Shown here: positions 38,913 through 52,164 of the stretch, one piece after another | Layout of the letters: every line of letters begins with the position of its first letter | Numbering within the stretch: position 1 is the stretch's first letter | DNA from: Stercorarius parasiticus | Lineage: Eukaryota > Chordata > Aves > Charadriiformes > Stercorariidae | Direction: 5' to 3' | Length of the DNA stretch: 64,000 nucleotides | NCBI GenBank assembly: GCA_013396915.1 | Contig: VWZL01002491.1 | Location: 332,393 to 396,392, forward strand | Position numbers and translations under genes: made by a program | The notes under the pieces: generated by a model | The model's database searches: none | What the model was told of the DNA's origin: nothing | What the model saw: the letters and a program-made list of their open reading frames with translations, nothing else

Positions 38913-41900
38913 ATAAAAAGATTCACTGTCATTCTACAGAGAGTCCAGGCTAATGAGTGCAATATTGTACCTGAATATTTCGAAAAATTTTCCTTAAAAT
39001 GTCTGGTTTTGTAAGCCCAGATTCCCAACAAGATCAGAATTACAGTATTCTGTCTTGGACCTCTTGCAATTCAGAAAAATCTGAAAGGTCTACTGTTTCA
39101 ACTAGCAACATTTCTAACTCATCACTCTTTATTTCACTCATCCTGTCTTTAAATCTGGCTGAGATCAGGCTGCTGTTGAAGGGGCTGCCATGAGATCATG
39201 CAAAATGCACCAGTAAAGCTTAATGCGTGCAATGACAGAGGTACAGGAAATAACTAATTTCTCATTTTCCAACTCTTCCTCTCTTTCCTGTCAAAATTCT
39301 AATTATATGAAAAAATTGCATTTTACTGACATTGTGTCAAGTAGTCATAACTGTTACCCATATAAGTGTTTGACTCTGGTTCCCAAATAATAATGTTAAT
39401 GAGATAACGCAGAGCAGAGGGAGTGTGGGCTGCCAAGCCTGTGCAGCAAGCTAGAGCAAAATTTCTAATGCAAATTATTTCCTCCTGGACACAACTGCAT
39501 TTGATTTGAAGATTTCTTAGCAGCTTCATTTTCAGGCTATATCATCCAACGCGCTACTTACGTCATCAGCATTTTGCACAAACTTGCTTTCTGCCAATGA
39601 AAGCCTCTCTTTGAAATGTTATTGCAAGAACTAATCCTATTTGCACCTATGAGTGTAAAACTCAGCCTCATGACAGAAATACACAGAGAGACCCAAACAG
39701 ACAACATACTGAGGACTAGGGAGGCCAGCACTGAACTGGATGGGATCTGTAAAAGTAAATTCACACCTGGGGGGGGGAGAAGTTTTGAAAATAATATAAA
39801 TTCATGTTAGAGTTTAATATATCAAAAGGCCACTTCATATGTTCTCGCAACATGGATCTGCCCCAGATTCCATAATTCCAACCATAATTCTCAACCCATG
39901 TCCTTCATCCGTCGCAAACTGCAGTATTTATATTATCTATCCTGTGAAGTTATTCTACCATATTGCACCCCCATACCCAACATGCACCTTTCCTCCTCAA
40001 AAATAAAGTGTGATTTGCCCTTTTAACATCTTTGGATTTAACTGTAGCATCATCCTCTGTTCTCTCTGAGGAAGAGAACTAAAGTAGATCTTCTTGGACA
40101 AAACTAAGCTTGCACCAGACCTCAATTTCTAAAACAAACAAACAAAAGAATTGAATTGCTTCCCACTCTACTTCAATCATATCCACACCAACTGCCTTTA
40201 AGTTAACTAGTTTAAGAAAAAAGGATTTGTAGTAATTGCACACTCAGCTGGGCTCTTTGTAATTCCATCTCTAATGGCACTTGGAGGTCCCTTGACTCTG
40301 AGAATTCCGCTCAGGCATCAGGGACGGGATTAAGGGATACAGTCCGGTTGGTGAAAATGCAAAACTGAACAGAAACAGCTACTTGTCATCCTTTTCAGTT
40401 GCTTTATATGTGCAGGGTCAAAAGAACAAACTACAAGTTGCAGAGTATTTGCATTCCTTAATGAACTGCTGGAGGCAATTGGGACATTGTAATGATGAAG
40501 ACAACCTAAACAGAACATAATTAAATCACTCTTTTGTTTCCATTTTTTAATACTGCAGTTAACCCCAGAGACACAGAAAACAGACCTGTTCAGAAAACAC
40601 TTTTACGACCTTTTCATCCTCAAAGATGCATATTGTATGTCAGGTAATCTTTGTAAGTATCTATATTCTCTCTTCTGATTTACAATTAATTTGTTTTCTT
40701 TCCAGGTAGGTCAATGTATTAGTAACAGGCCTTATGATGTTCTATACTCTGTTCTTCCTTTTGCTATCTATCTGCTCCATTTCAGCATTCAGAAGCCACA
40801 GGAATTTTGCAGCCACCCTCCCCAGGGATTCCTTCTATCAAACTTTTCATTACATAGGCAGGAGATGTACCCCTGCGGTTACAGTAAAATTCAGCATTAA
40901 AAGCAGAAATTACATTTTTTCTTACACATGAATAATAAACCAAATAATTACACGATTAATATCACAGTGCTTTCCCTTCTACTATGGCTGAATTTTCCCA
41001 GAGTTCAGATAGATAGACTGATTACTTTGGAGTTGAAATGAATTATATTTGGATCCTTGAACTAAAAAAGCAAACAAAAAAAAAAATCCCACACCAAACA
41101 AGCACCATACCCTCACCCAAAGAAAAGAAAAGAAAAAAAAAAACAAACAAAACACCAAAACTAGGATTTGGTTTTGAACAAGCTACACAAAACAAATTCC
41201 ACGCACCCCCCCCCATATAATTTAAACTTTTCAAGTCTTGTGCTTATTTGTCTTTTCAACAGTGTTCTTTCAAAGTAACAGTGATTTCCCCACACAAGTC
41301 TTTACAACTATTTTTTTTTTTCTTCAGTATTGCCAAATAATAATGTTCTGTTCCAGAATTTCCATGGGGAACCGCTCTGGACAAAACAGTTATCTTCTCT
41401 CACTGCTCTCCCTGGAAAGGAAACAATATGCTGCCTACAAGTGGCCACTTAGAGAAAGACTTCCGTCTCCTACAGTTCTCAGTGAAGCTGCTTCTACCTC
41501 TCCTCAAAGCACAGGAGACCACCAGCTAAGGGCAATGCCTGAAAAGTCAAAGGTGACAGCCTTGCTAAAGGAGGACAATTCCTCATAAGCTTTTCAGACA
41601 GACAGGATTTTTATATTTTAGCCTTTCCTGACATATTTCTGACTCCTCTGTTTAGGATTGATGTGATTGCTGAGCACAGGAAGCACTTCTGGTTAGCCTA
41701 TCAGGAAACTTGACAATAGAAGGAATTACAAATACAGGATTGTGTAGGACATAACTGGTGAAAAAGGGGATGTCACATTTGAAATATTCTGTATGGCACA
41801 AAGAAAATAAATCAATATTTTACATGTAGATATAATTTTTGTTTTGCAGTAAGAATGTAATACACAAAATATGAAGCTTCCTTTGAAGTTATTAACAATA

Positions 41901-44310
41901 ATTCTGTATCAGCTTTTATTTTTAGCAAAGATGACCTCAGAGAACCTTAATCTTTTTTTCTGCAGCTCTATAGTGTAAGCCAAGACAATTGAACCCTTTT
42001 AGTAGTAACGCTGGGCGCTCAGAGAAGAACTCTCAAGTACTATTATCCCTGATACCATCAAACACACTATAATCTGTGCTGTGTATAGCAGTTTTGAAAT
42101 GTGTCATGGAGATGGAGTGATTCATACTTTTTATTTTTCTTGACAATAGATGTTAATATTTTCTGGTATTTAGAGTGTCAGCTTTTTGACAACTTACATT
42201 GCATTTTGGGTTTGGGGGTTTTTTTGTGTTATCTGAAAACTAAATTGTATGACTTGGTACAAAATAAAGCCTATCACTTGACTACCACTTCTAGCCCCTC
42301 TACTTGTGGTGGATACTTTCACAAAGTAAATATCTTGTGAAGAGGCAATAAAATCGGGGTGTGAGGGTGGCTGTGAAAGAGAAAAATGGGGAAAAATTAG
42401 GATCATGAAACCATTTGGATCTCAATGTGAACAACAAATTTTAAAGATGGTTTTCTTGGGGGTGCGGGGGCAATCTACTAACTTGTGATCATTAAAAACA
42501 CTCCACATCCTATTTTCAGAGATATTTGCATCTATGAACATCCTGCTATGCAAGTAAACTTCAGAGAGCCCTTGAAGGTCTCATATAAAGCTTCCAGATA
42601 ACACTGACTGTACTTCAAAAAAATTAAAACAAAAAAATCACAATATTAAAGTCTTAGTTCTGCTCTTTAAAAACTTATATTCTAGCCTTCTTGCTTGGAA
42701 GCAGCAGGATGTAATAACTCAGGTGTTATGCTCTGAAGCATATAGCTTTTTGGAAGCATTGTTGAAGAGCAACAGAATACAAAAGTTTACATAAAGGAGG
42801 AAGTATCAAAACATGTCATTTCTAATAATGCAGAGGTAGTATAGCTTTTTACAAAGCTCAATACACAAAAAAGAAGATTTATACAGATTTACTTCAGAAC
42901 TGCAGCCCAGTCTCATACATCCCAAAGGAATTTGACTTCAAAGCTGCCTGTGACATGCTACGTGCATGTCGGACAACAGAAGAAAGGGACAATGAGACTG
43001 GCAGAACTACCGTGTTTGGTGCTGGTGTCAAGATCATCTTATGGTTCCTGCTTTGCCTGCAGAAAGTATCTAGGAGCAAATCACCTCTTTCAGGCTTTCA
43101 AAAAACCGTTACTATGATGAAGAAAAAAAAAATCATTCCCCAACTCCCAAAGGAAAATTATCCTCTGCAGGTTCTTTTTACTCTCTCCCTTCTCCCACAT
43201 CACATAGCAATAGCAGTTAATGAAAGCATAATGGCTCCACCTATAAGAGGCAGGAATATTGGACATTTATCAATAAAAGTTAATAATGTGACCACATTCA
43301 CAGTAAGAGACTTTCATAGTAAATTAATATACAACAAGGTAAAAAAGGATCCATCTTTCTCAGGAAGGAAGGGAGACGTAGTATTACAAACAATTATTAT
43401 TTTTTGTAATTATTACAAACAAAATTATCACCTGGAAGTCTCCCTGATAACTCCTATCTAACAACTGAGGCTGTAAAAGTGATGCTAAAGAGATGAGGCT
43501 TAAGTAATAGCACTGCTCGGAAGACCAACCCACAGATATTCATTAGACAAGGTCAAAATCATGGGATAAGGCCAAAGGAAAGGCCTATAACATACAAAGA
43601 CTGATAATTCTTATACTGTAGGGGACTTTGCCTCTGAAGTCTAGATTTCCCAGAAAGACAAAAGTGGGTTGAGCGCTGAAGAACTTCTCCAGTTCTAGTT
43701 GTCTGTGCACAAGTAAAATACAAGAAAAAAAGCAAGATCAGTAAGTTCTGGGACATCATTGACCACCACATAGCTCCAGGAGTGAAAAGGAAATACTACC
43801 CAGAGCAGGAAAGGCCTCTAGACCATCTCTGAAAGTGTGGAAAACAACTGGAAATTTATGTACTTAAAAGCGTGTCCTTGTGTCTGGAAGATACAAGGGT
43901 GCCTGTAAGAAACACAACACTTTGAAAATAGCCTCATTTCTGACAACACTGGGCTCTGTAGGACTTGAAGATTTTATTAACCACATCCACTAACATGAAC
44001 TCTGAAGAATAAGATGCTACAATGGAAAGAATACGATGGTACATAAACATTTATAAGACATCGAAGCCTGCAAAATTAATTCTGTAATTTGGCTAATTTA
44101 CCAAAAACCCCCAGAATTGCCACAGGGAATTGTTCTATCCAGCATTAAGCTTACGCAGGGTCCAGTGGTACAATATGTTTGCAATCGAACAATGGCGAAG
44201 ACGATGCTTTGACTGAATCCTGTAACAGGCTTAATGTGATAGCAGAGTTCTACCTAGTGGAAATCCTGTGAACGTACCTAGTTGAAGTGCAGGCAATTTA
44301 GTCTTTTTCT
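38913..44310. other. ATRNL1 intron segment
   Basis: It includes an A-rich tract at 41064-41160 and a G8 run near 39771-39778. The longest frame of the whole window (42955-43461, 168 codons) is here, but it has no domain, low-complexity lysines in the middle and no flanking exon structure, so I treat it as chance. A plus-strand candidate terminal exon near 41328 is discussed as a finding. Confidence 0.5.
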
Positions 44311-44460
44311 GAGCGGGTGTGCCACTGCTGTAGGCCTCAGCTGTTGCCTCAGAAGAAGGCCGCCCCAGACACCAGCCTGGGGAGCGTCCTCCACCCCACG
44401 GCCTGGCCATGGCACAGCAGCAAGTGGAAAGAGGCCCGGCAAGGCACGGCCTGATTCAGC
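44311..44460. other. Local GC-rich patch
   Basis: About 150 bp stand out from the AT-rich surroundings, with several CpGs (gagcggg, gccgcc, gcgtcc, cacggcc, cccggc). Frames on both strands are open (44282-44536 plus, 44278-44487 minus), which is expected at high GC. No repeat family or promoter element was recognised. Confidence 0.6.
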
Positions 44461-47400
44461 TGAGAGGAAACTAGGGTTTTGCACCATACAAGTATGCTGC
44501 AGTATCTTACAATCTCATTTGTCTAACACCGAATAAAACCAACGAACCCCCAAAAATAGTCCCAGAAGCAAAAACTCTGACTCTTTGCCTGTCAGCAGAG
44601 GTTAGTGCACTTAACTTCTAGCCTGCCAGGAGGTTCTCAGCTGCTGTGCTTCTGACCACTGGCAACTACAGCACTCCAGCATCAAATAAGGGATTATATA
44701 ATACTCTTACAACATATATATTGACATGATAGCCGTGGGCCTCTCCTGACACTTAGGGTTAAACCCTTCAGACTGAAAAGGGCCTAGAACCCCCAAGTCC
44801 TTCTGTGTATATGTTTTAACCATTAAAGAAGAAAATCCACACTAATACCATCCCTGTGAATTTACAGTTCTGACCTGTGAAGCTAAAAAGCTGTTGCAAT
44901 TTTTTTTTCTAACAGTACTCTGCCTACACGAAAGCACCCGTCTGCCTCAACAGGCATTTCTGAGATTGTTCCAGATAACCTTGTGTCTGCGCAAAGTTTA
45001 CTGTAACATTCATCATACATGTTCTCTGATGCCAGCAGCAGGAGGTGCAGTTGCTTTAGGCTCTATTTTAATAATTTTCTCCAAGTGCCACTTCTGTAGC
45101 AAAAGTCTACTCTCACTTTTCTACAATAACTACTACTATTTGTGGTATTATGGTACCCATATCTGACTCATCCTACATAAAAAAAAAGGGCAGAACTCCC
45201 TCATTCAATAATTCTTGCATCAGGCTTAGCTGCTTGCTCTTGAGGCAGCTCTTCTTTTAGAAAGATATGCAGTTTTGATCAAAGATTTCCACTAATGGAA
45301 AATCTATCATATTCCCTGAATGATGCATTCCAATAATAAAATACTTTGGCTTCTGAAAATGTGCATCATCTTTCCTGATCAAATTCTCTGACTTTCAGGC
45401 TCAGCCTCAGGATCTTGTTATGTTGTGTCTTCATGATAAATGAATCCCCAATACCAAGCATCTACTCTGTGTGGAGTAGATATGTCACCCCTTACACTTT
45501 TCTTTGACAACAAAAAGCAAACAGAAGAAAACAGAAGCAAAAAGCAAGCCCTCATATGAATTTGTTTAAGGTTGGCTCAATGTTTTTAACAAAAGATGAG
45601 TTTAGGTCTCATCTTAAATACAAAATATAGTTTTTCCACCTCCAAATCAAGAGTCAAGCACAGAGGTTCAGATTTAACGAGGACAAAAGGGACATCCGTT
45701 CCTCCTCCCCACTCGTGCCCCCCCCCCCCAAAAAAAAACGCCAAACAAAACAACAAAACAACAACCTAATAGAAGTTGTTTCCCATGTCCTTTCTATGTT
45801 AAGATAGGCCTATCAGAGGTGACTGAAGTAAAGAACTTCTAAGCACATGCACAAAGGGGAAATACAAGAGGAAATCCTCACGCACAGCTTTAAAACTAGA
45901 AATCATCCCTCTAAAGCTCCTTTACAATTATATCATAGATTTAGTGCTTTTAATTAGAGCATTAGTAAATAAGCATAGGAATTTCTATCAAAGTTAGAGG
46001 AAGCCACACTAGTGACCAAGGAGATGAATACATACAACGTTTTCCCCACTGCGGAGCAATGAGGATTTGTCAATGCAGCAGTACTGCTGATCCTTAACAC
46101 GAGGTGAAAAAACACATAAGAGGAATTTCTGGAAAGCACAAGAAAAAGCAAACATCTTGTGGTCCAGTCCTGACTCTGTTATTAATCCCTTGGGAACAGC
46201 AACAGATCTTTAATAGAGCATGGTAGCTCTAGCACCAGAAGAACAAAGCCCTAAGCTGGACTGTAAGCCACATACCTAACCAGAAAAGTTTGCTGGTTTA
46301 GATCTTCAGCAAAGGGTTTAGAACAATCACATGGAAAACAAAATGGCTCTGTAATATCAGCAAACACTCCCTTGCTGACCCAGAAATAGATGTAGCACCA
46401 ATCTTAGGGAGGGCTGCACAATCACACAAAAACATTATCTGACATGGAAGCAGCATGTAAAATCAGAAATGCTGGTCAATTTTAATGGTGGCCAAAGGAG
46501 AGGAAAAATTAAGTCACACAGCTATTCCAAGTTAACCCATGACTGACTTGCCCTGCTTTTGGGCATGATCACTGTAAAAACATGTTGCTTTGGTCAAGCC
46601 AGACATGTCTTTTGGTGTTTTGTCTCCTATTAGAGAAACACCCTGGGCCTCCTTACCATACACACTACTCAATAGCAAAGCATTGGAAAAGGTTTCTTTT
46701 ATTAGGACAGTAACAAAACAGTATCGGTACATTAATAATCAATAGTAAACAATGGAGTTTAACTGTCCAGCATCTAGATATCTGAAGTTCTAGCCATAGC
46801 TTTCTTCACGTATACATACATTCCAATAGTCTCAATGCATATTTACTAGATGGTAGCAGGTTATATTAATGTCTTGCACACACAAACACATACATATGCA
46901 TCTCAATATGAATCATTTTACATTAATCAGCCCAGCACAGAGACCCTGCAGGAACTGACACTTCCAATAGTCATGCACAATTTTTATGATCATTTAAGGC
47001 CAGATAAGAGGGGGGAGAGGAAGAGACACAGGGAGATGTGAGGAGAAAAGACAAGCAAGCAAAAATCACTAATTGAAGATAGTTCTTCAGGTCAAAAGCT
47101 AACGGTTGTTAAGAGACAGTGTCCATATTATCATTTAGAAAAGTCTACTTTTTAGGTAAAAACAGCTTCTAGAACTGAGTTGGTAAAGCTAGACAGGGTG
47201 GGAGGGCAAGAAGAAATAGCTGTTGAAGAAAAACTTTCTTAAGAATTTACAGAGGGCATTTAGGAGATGTAAACTAATATGTCCTCATCTGATAAGGCTA
47301 GGGTCACCTAAGCTACCCTGGTGGAGGATGCATTTTTCAATTAAATAGTTTCTGTTCTAATCTATCCTTTGAGCAGTCTGTCTGGTGACTATATATGTTA

Positions 47401-48689
47401 GTGGCCACATTTTAGAACAGAGATACTGTAAATGCTCAAATTCTACCAGACCTACTAAGCAAGCCCAGTTGGTGCAAAAGGTACTATGGTGTGGGAGAGC
47501 TGGTACGAAAACAGAAGAACTACAGAATTCTACCCAGGACAGTGGGGGAAAAAAAAAAAAAATCTCTAAGCCTCTCTCCATGTGGATTGGTTCCAGGAGA
47601 GACAAAGGCAAAGTAAGCCCTTTAACTTTGGTACAGCATTTCTCTGTATGTAGTCATTGGTTTTTGACACCTTAGCAGAATTACTTGGGTAATGTGTCTG
47701 TATACAGACATGCTTTGAAGGTCAACCTTAGCAAACACTGTTGCATGAAGTCTGTGGTTCAAATCTTATTCTAAGATCTTAAACAGAATCAGTCTAGCAG
47801 AGCTGCATTTTATTATAAAGCGAAAATAAGGACACTTCAAGAAGTGAAATAGTTAAATGTATAATCAAGTTTCAAGTATATTGAATATTTAGTAAGGAAA
47901 CTTACAAAGTCACTAGATGTCTTCCTATTGACTTAACACAGTTCAATATAAGAAATCCATTCAAATGCCCAGGTAGCCATGGCAGACCGTATTGTGAATG
48001 TCAGTTCATTGACTCAGTTAGTGAACTCTTGCCATTTTAAACTTAGGAAAGTCATTAACCATGAAGAAAAACAAAGATTATTACTTAACTACCTGTTCAG
48101 CTGCAGGTAACAAGCATGATATTATAATCTGACAAACCAAGCATAATAAGTATTTCCTGCATCCACCTTTTTAGCTACACATGATATACATAAATCCCAG
48201 AGGTGCTAATTTCACTACAGAAACTATGCAATTAAAATTTGCTAGTATAATTTGCAAACAGAAAGCAGAAAAAAAAAAACAAACCAAAAACGTGTTAGAG
48301 GCTTTTGGGGAGCCTTAAGAGACCAGTAAGGGGTACAAGCATGTGACATTCCACAGTAATGAGGCAGGCTGGCTGCATGCCAGCATCAGCCACTGTAACT
48401 GCACCCTGCAAGAATTCAGCTGCAAATCTTTGTTTCCTTTATGTCTTTCATATCTTTGCAATTCTCAAGGCAAAAGGCAAAAGGCAAAGACAAAGTCTTT
48501 CAGCTGGAGTTCTTTCATCCAAGAACATTCTTCATCCAAGGCCAAAGGTTCACCATATCCTAAAAGGCCTTTGGATCTGCATGTTCAGTCATCTTCATCC
48601 AAATGTATTTCTTTGGGAGCATTATTCAGTCCTTGTGGTCGATCCTAAAAGAACACCAATAAAAACTATCTTCATTCCTTCAAATACAA
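44461..48689. other. ATRNL1 intron segment
   Basis: Ordinary AT-rich sequence. The 46532-46732 minus frame and the 48343-48724 plus frames show no recognisable motif. A short aaggcaaaaggcaaaaggc repetition is at 48470-48488. Confidence 0.5.
45718..45738 (+). repeat. C12-A9 homopolymer junction
   Basis: A run of twelve C is followed directly by nine A, then by caaacaaaacaac-type sequence. Runs like this are prone to sequencing length errors. Confidence 0.9.
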
Positions 48690-49348
48690 TCTTCAATGGT
48701 TTTATCTCTAGGACCACTGTATGACAGTAATGCGTCAAAGGTGCAAAATGGTAAACGATTCAGAGATATTTCAATTAAAACCAGAGCACATTGAAACACT
48801 CCTCCTCCTATAATTTTTGGGTTTGGTCAATTCTTTAGATAAAGGTTTCCAAAATGAAGTGGAATTTCTGGAAAAGCACATATATGAACACAATATTTTT
48901 CCGTTGTGCTGACAGCACTTTAGAAAAAAAAAAGACCAACAAAAAAACCACACAACAAAAAGCCACACACTTTCCCTGGACAATATTTCTGAAGTGATAA
49001 AATTGTCATATAAGACCCTACCTGTATATTACACTACTACAAAGTATTTTGTATATAAAACTCCAGAATATGAAGAGGCCCTGTATCCACTTAAATTGCA
49101 TTACTGGAGTTGGGAGAAACAGAGTTCCCTTTGTGAGGAAACAAGGCCATTATTTAATGGTGCACGATAATGCTATAGAACAGTTTATAAAACAAATTAA
49201 AAAAAAAAAAACTGCAATTGCAACTTGTGATTGCCTAAAACTAGAAAGTGTCAGCTAGTCTTGGTTTCAAAACCAATCCCATTCTGTAACCTGTCCATCA
49301 GTATTCCACATCATCTAGCTCGCTTAACTTTCCTCCATCTCTTTTTAC

Positions 49349-49395
<47 letters not shown>

Positions 49396-49405
49396 TATAA
49401 AGTAG
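48690..49405 (+). repeat. Duplicated segment, copy 1
   Basis: This segment recurs 820 bp further on at 49510-50235. Reading the two side by side I found no mismatch from 48690 to 49348. They differ only in the AT/AC microsatellite and share the short continuation atataaagta. Copy 1 has about 11 AT and 12 AC units. Confidence 0.97.
49349..49394 (+). repeat. (AT)11(AC)12 microsatellite
   Basis: Perfect dinucleotide tract at the end of copy 1, preceding acatataaagtag. The copy 2 counterpart differs in length. Confidence 0.97.
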
Positions 49406-49508
49406 AAAAAAGTGCATTTCTGTTTTTTCAGTATAAATCCAAACTTTTCCGGCCACGTGAGCCCTTCTTGTGAATAATGAAAGCCAACCCCAATGGGGAG
49501 AAGTAGAG
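49406..49508. other. Unique spacer between the two duplicate copies
   Basis: About 103 bp have no second copy in the window. The spacer starts where copy 1 departs from copy 2 and ends at the ambiguous base at 49509. It includes a GC-richer piece (ccggccacgtgagccc). It may be a contig end, a haplotype variant or true sequence. Confidence 0.7.
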
Positions 49509-49509
49509 N
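49509..49509. other. Ambiguous base at duplication boundary
   Basis: A single n sits exactly one base before the start of copy 2. Some scaffolding programs insert a lone n where contigs were expected to overlap but were not merged, which fits this position. Confidence 0.85.
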
Positions 49510-50168
49510 TCTTCAATGGTTTTATCTCTAGGACCACTGTATGACAGTAATGCGTCAAAGGTGCAAAATGGTAAACGATTCAGAGATATTTCAATTAAAA
49601 CCAGAGCACATTGAAACACTCCTCCTCCTATAATTTTTGGGTTTGGTCAATTCTTTAGATAAAGGTTTCCAAAATGAAGTGGAATTTCTGGAAAAGCACA
49701 TATATGAACACAATATTTTTCCGTTGTGCTGACAGCACTTTAGAAAAAAAAAAGACCAACAAAAAAACCACACAACAAAAAGCCACACACTTTCCCTGGA
49801 CAATATTTCTGAAGTGATAAAATTGTCATATAAGACCCTACCTGTATATTACACTACTACAAAGTATTTTGTATATAAAACTCCAGAATATGAAGAGGCC
49901 CTGTATCCACTTAAATTGCATTACTGGAGTTGGGAGAAACAGAGTTCCCTTTGTGAGGAAACAAGGCCATTATTTAATGGTGCACGATAATGCTATAGAA
50001 CAGTTTATAAAACAAATTAAAAAAAAAAAAACTGCAATTGCAACTTGTGATTGCCTAAAACTAGAAAGTGTCAGCTAGTCTTGGTTTCAAAACCAATCCC
50101 ATTCTGTAACCTGTCCATCAGTATTCCACATCATCTAGCTCGCTTAACTTTCCTCCATCTCTTTTTAC

Positions 50169-50199
<31 letters not shown>

Positions 50200-50235
50200 N
50201 ACACACACACACACACACACACACATATAAAGTAT
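49510..50235 (+). repeat. Duplicated segment, copy 2
   Basis: The same sequence as 48690-49405 with an offset of 820 bp. The non-repetitive part ends at 50168. It then carries about 8 AT units (50169-50184) and a longer AC run (50185-50224) containing an n at 50200 that sits in phase with the AC repeat. After atataaagta it enters new sequence (tccaaccc). Confidence 0.97.
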
Positions 50236-52164
50236 CCAACCCTTTCTTTGCCTTTTTTTATTTTATTTTCCCTGAGCTACCTGTTCATCTCTTCCTTTCT
50301 TCCTCCTGTCCAAATATCTTCTTTTCTTCAGGAAGCTTCTCCCTGCTACCCTTCTTTTCAGTTCCACAAGTTGTTTTATGATTTTAGTCTTTGCTTTTCT
50401 CCCTCTGCATAATGCGCAACTCTATTTTGGTCTCCAGAGTCTCCCTACCAGTTCTGGGTCTCCTGCACCTTTTCAGCCTGTTGCCCCACAGTCACCTCCA
50501 GTCCTTTGCTTTTATAATTTTGTATTTGTCACATCCGTTTTTCACCTAAAACCATTGTAACTTTTTTTTTTGTATGTTACCAAGCTTCTGCTATTACACC
50601 ATCCTGCCAAACAACTGGGCCACATAAACTGTTTGTAGAGTAAGTGGCCAATCCTGACAAGACTAAATTGGAGAAGAGTTGATCTTCAGCATAATTAAGA
50701 AAAAAAAAAAAAAAAACAAAAAGAAAGAACAAAACGCAAAACCTTCTCTTTGCTAGCAGTGCTGTCAGTTCTCGTTATTACAATGCTTGAAATAATTAAG
50801 TTTATTACTACTAAATCTGCAGCTTCTGAAGGAATTCCATAAGACACCTCTCTCAGAAGAAAATCTCAAGTTTTGATGGTTCCCAGAAATGCATGAAACA
50901 TGCTCCTGTCTTAACTTAGTGAATCACAATTGAGAAAGGGTGTGATTCAACCCTAATATTTTAAAATCTTATGATTTCTAAGCTAGCTGTATAGCTGTTA
51001 GCATTCTGACTCCCAGGGACAGGCATAAATCTGATCTGAAGAGCAGACTGCATAACAACTATTTAAGTCCATATCCGATTTTGAACTATTCTGAGTTAAA
51101 ACTACATACTGTATGGTCAAAATATTAAAGGAAGGGAAAGGAAAAAAAGGAAAGCTAATCTCAAGCAGTCACCACACAAGTGCCATTAAAATGTCACTCA
51201 TTACACTTAAGTTGTAAAAACAGGCAGCAATGTTGTCTCAGTAACTGCTATTCAATTTTGGATGGAAATGACCAGAAGTGACAAGTGTGTGGTACTTTGC
51301 AGATTTCAAGCCAGTAGCAAATTCAGAAAAAGCTCAAATTTCCTCATCACTTTGAGATATTTTTTCCTATCAAAAGTCATTTCTTGATATCGAATTAAAA
51401 GCCATTTCCCCTGTAATGGGAAACGGACAGGTCAGATAAAGGATATTAATGAGGATAACTTTTTCCTTGCATGGAACCACTCAACCTCCACAAAACCTTT
51501 AATTGTTGTGTTTTATATTTTCTAGAATTAGTACAGTTAAATTGCTCTCAGGATTCTTCTTTTATGTTCCTATCTAGTTTTTCAAAGGAAGAGTGGAAAG
51601 GAATAAAGTTTTGACTAGAAACTCTTTGACATTCATCTTCTAACATAGATGATACCCTACACCCTCCTCCCCCCTGTCCCCCCACCTTAAGACTAGCCTA
51701 TGTTTGCGTAACTGGGGTAATTACTTAGAGGAAATATTTCTCTATCAATTCTCTGCTGAGTTTAAAGACACTGAAGGATTCAGAAATCAAATCCTTTATA
51801 GCGTTAACTTTTTGAAAGATGTTAACAAGACATATTTGCTCAAACAGAAGCTTCCTAGTGACTCTTCATTCTGCCTTCAAGGCCTGACCAAAGTAGATCT
51901 CAGACTTTAAATCTGATAAAACTCAGATGGGATTTGGTTTGTAAAAAACAACAACTCTAGGCTTCAAAGTTTATTAATTCTTTAGCATCCTCTGTTCTTT
52001 AGCTTTTTATGTGTAAACTAGATTTCAGTGCGCCAGAGTCAATAAACAAATTTTAGCTGAAAGGGGATAGTGATATAATGTACCATGTATCTTCTCGTAA
52101 AAGCAAACATCATAAGCTTTTTTCAACATCAAGACAAATGTAAAAAGAGAAAGTAAGGTAGATT
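50236..52164. other. ATRNL1 intron segment
   Basis: It starts with a pyrimidine-rich stretch (50236-50365, many cttc and ttcc blocks) and contains an A17 run at 50700-50716. No gene was recognised. Confidence 0.5.

Noticed and set aside
42955..43461. Longest frame in the window (168 codons), including TGRTTVFGAGVKI, which recalls a receptor J-segment FGxG motif
   Set aside because: No recombination signal (nonamer-12-heptamer) is upstream and no donor follows the motif; the rest is low-complexity or unremarkable. Treated as chance.
47757..47775. gtggttcaaatcttat as a tRNA T-loop/acceptor piece
   Set aside because: No A box or cloverleaf stems could be built around it.
49230..49560. Frames with runs of Y-I and V-C residues
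   Set aside because: They are translations of the AT/AC microsatellite.
50700..50716. A17 run as a possible processed-pseudogene tail
   Set aside because: The preceding sequence is not gene-like, no target-site duplication is visible, and CR1 in birds rarely makes such retrocopies.
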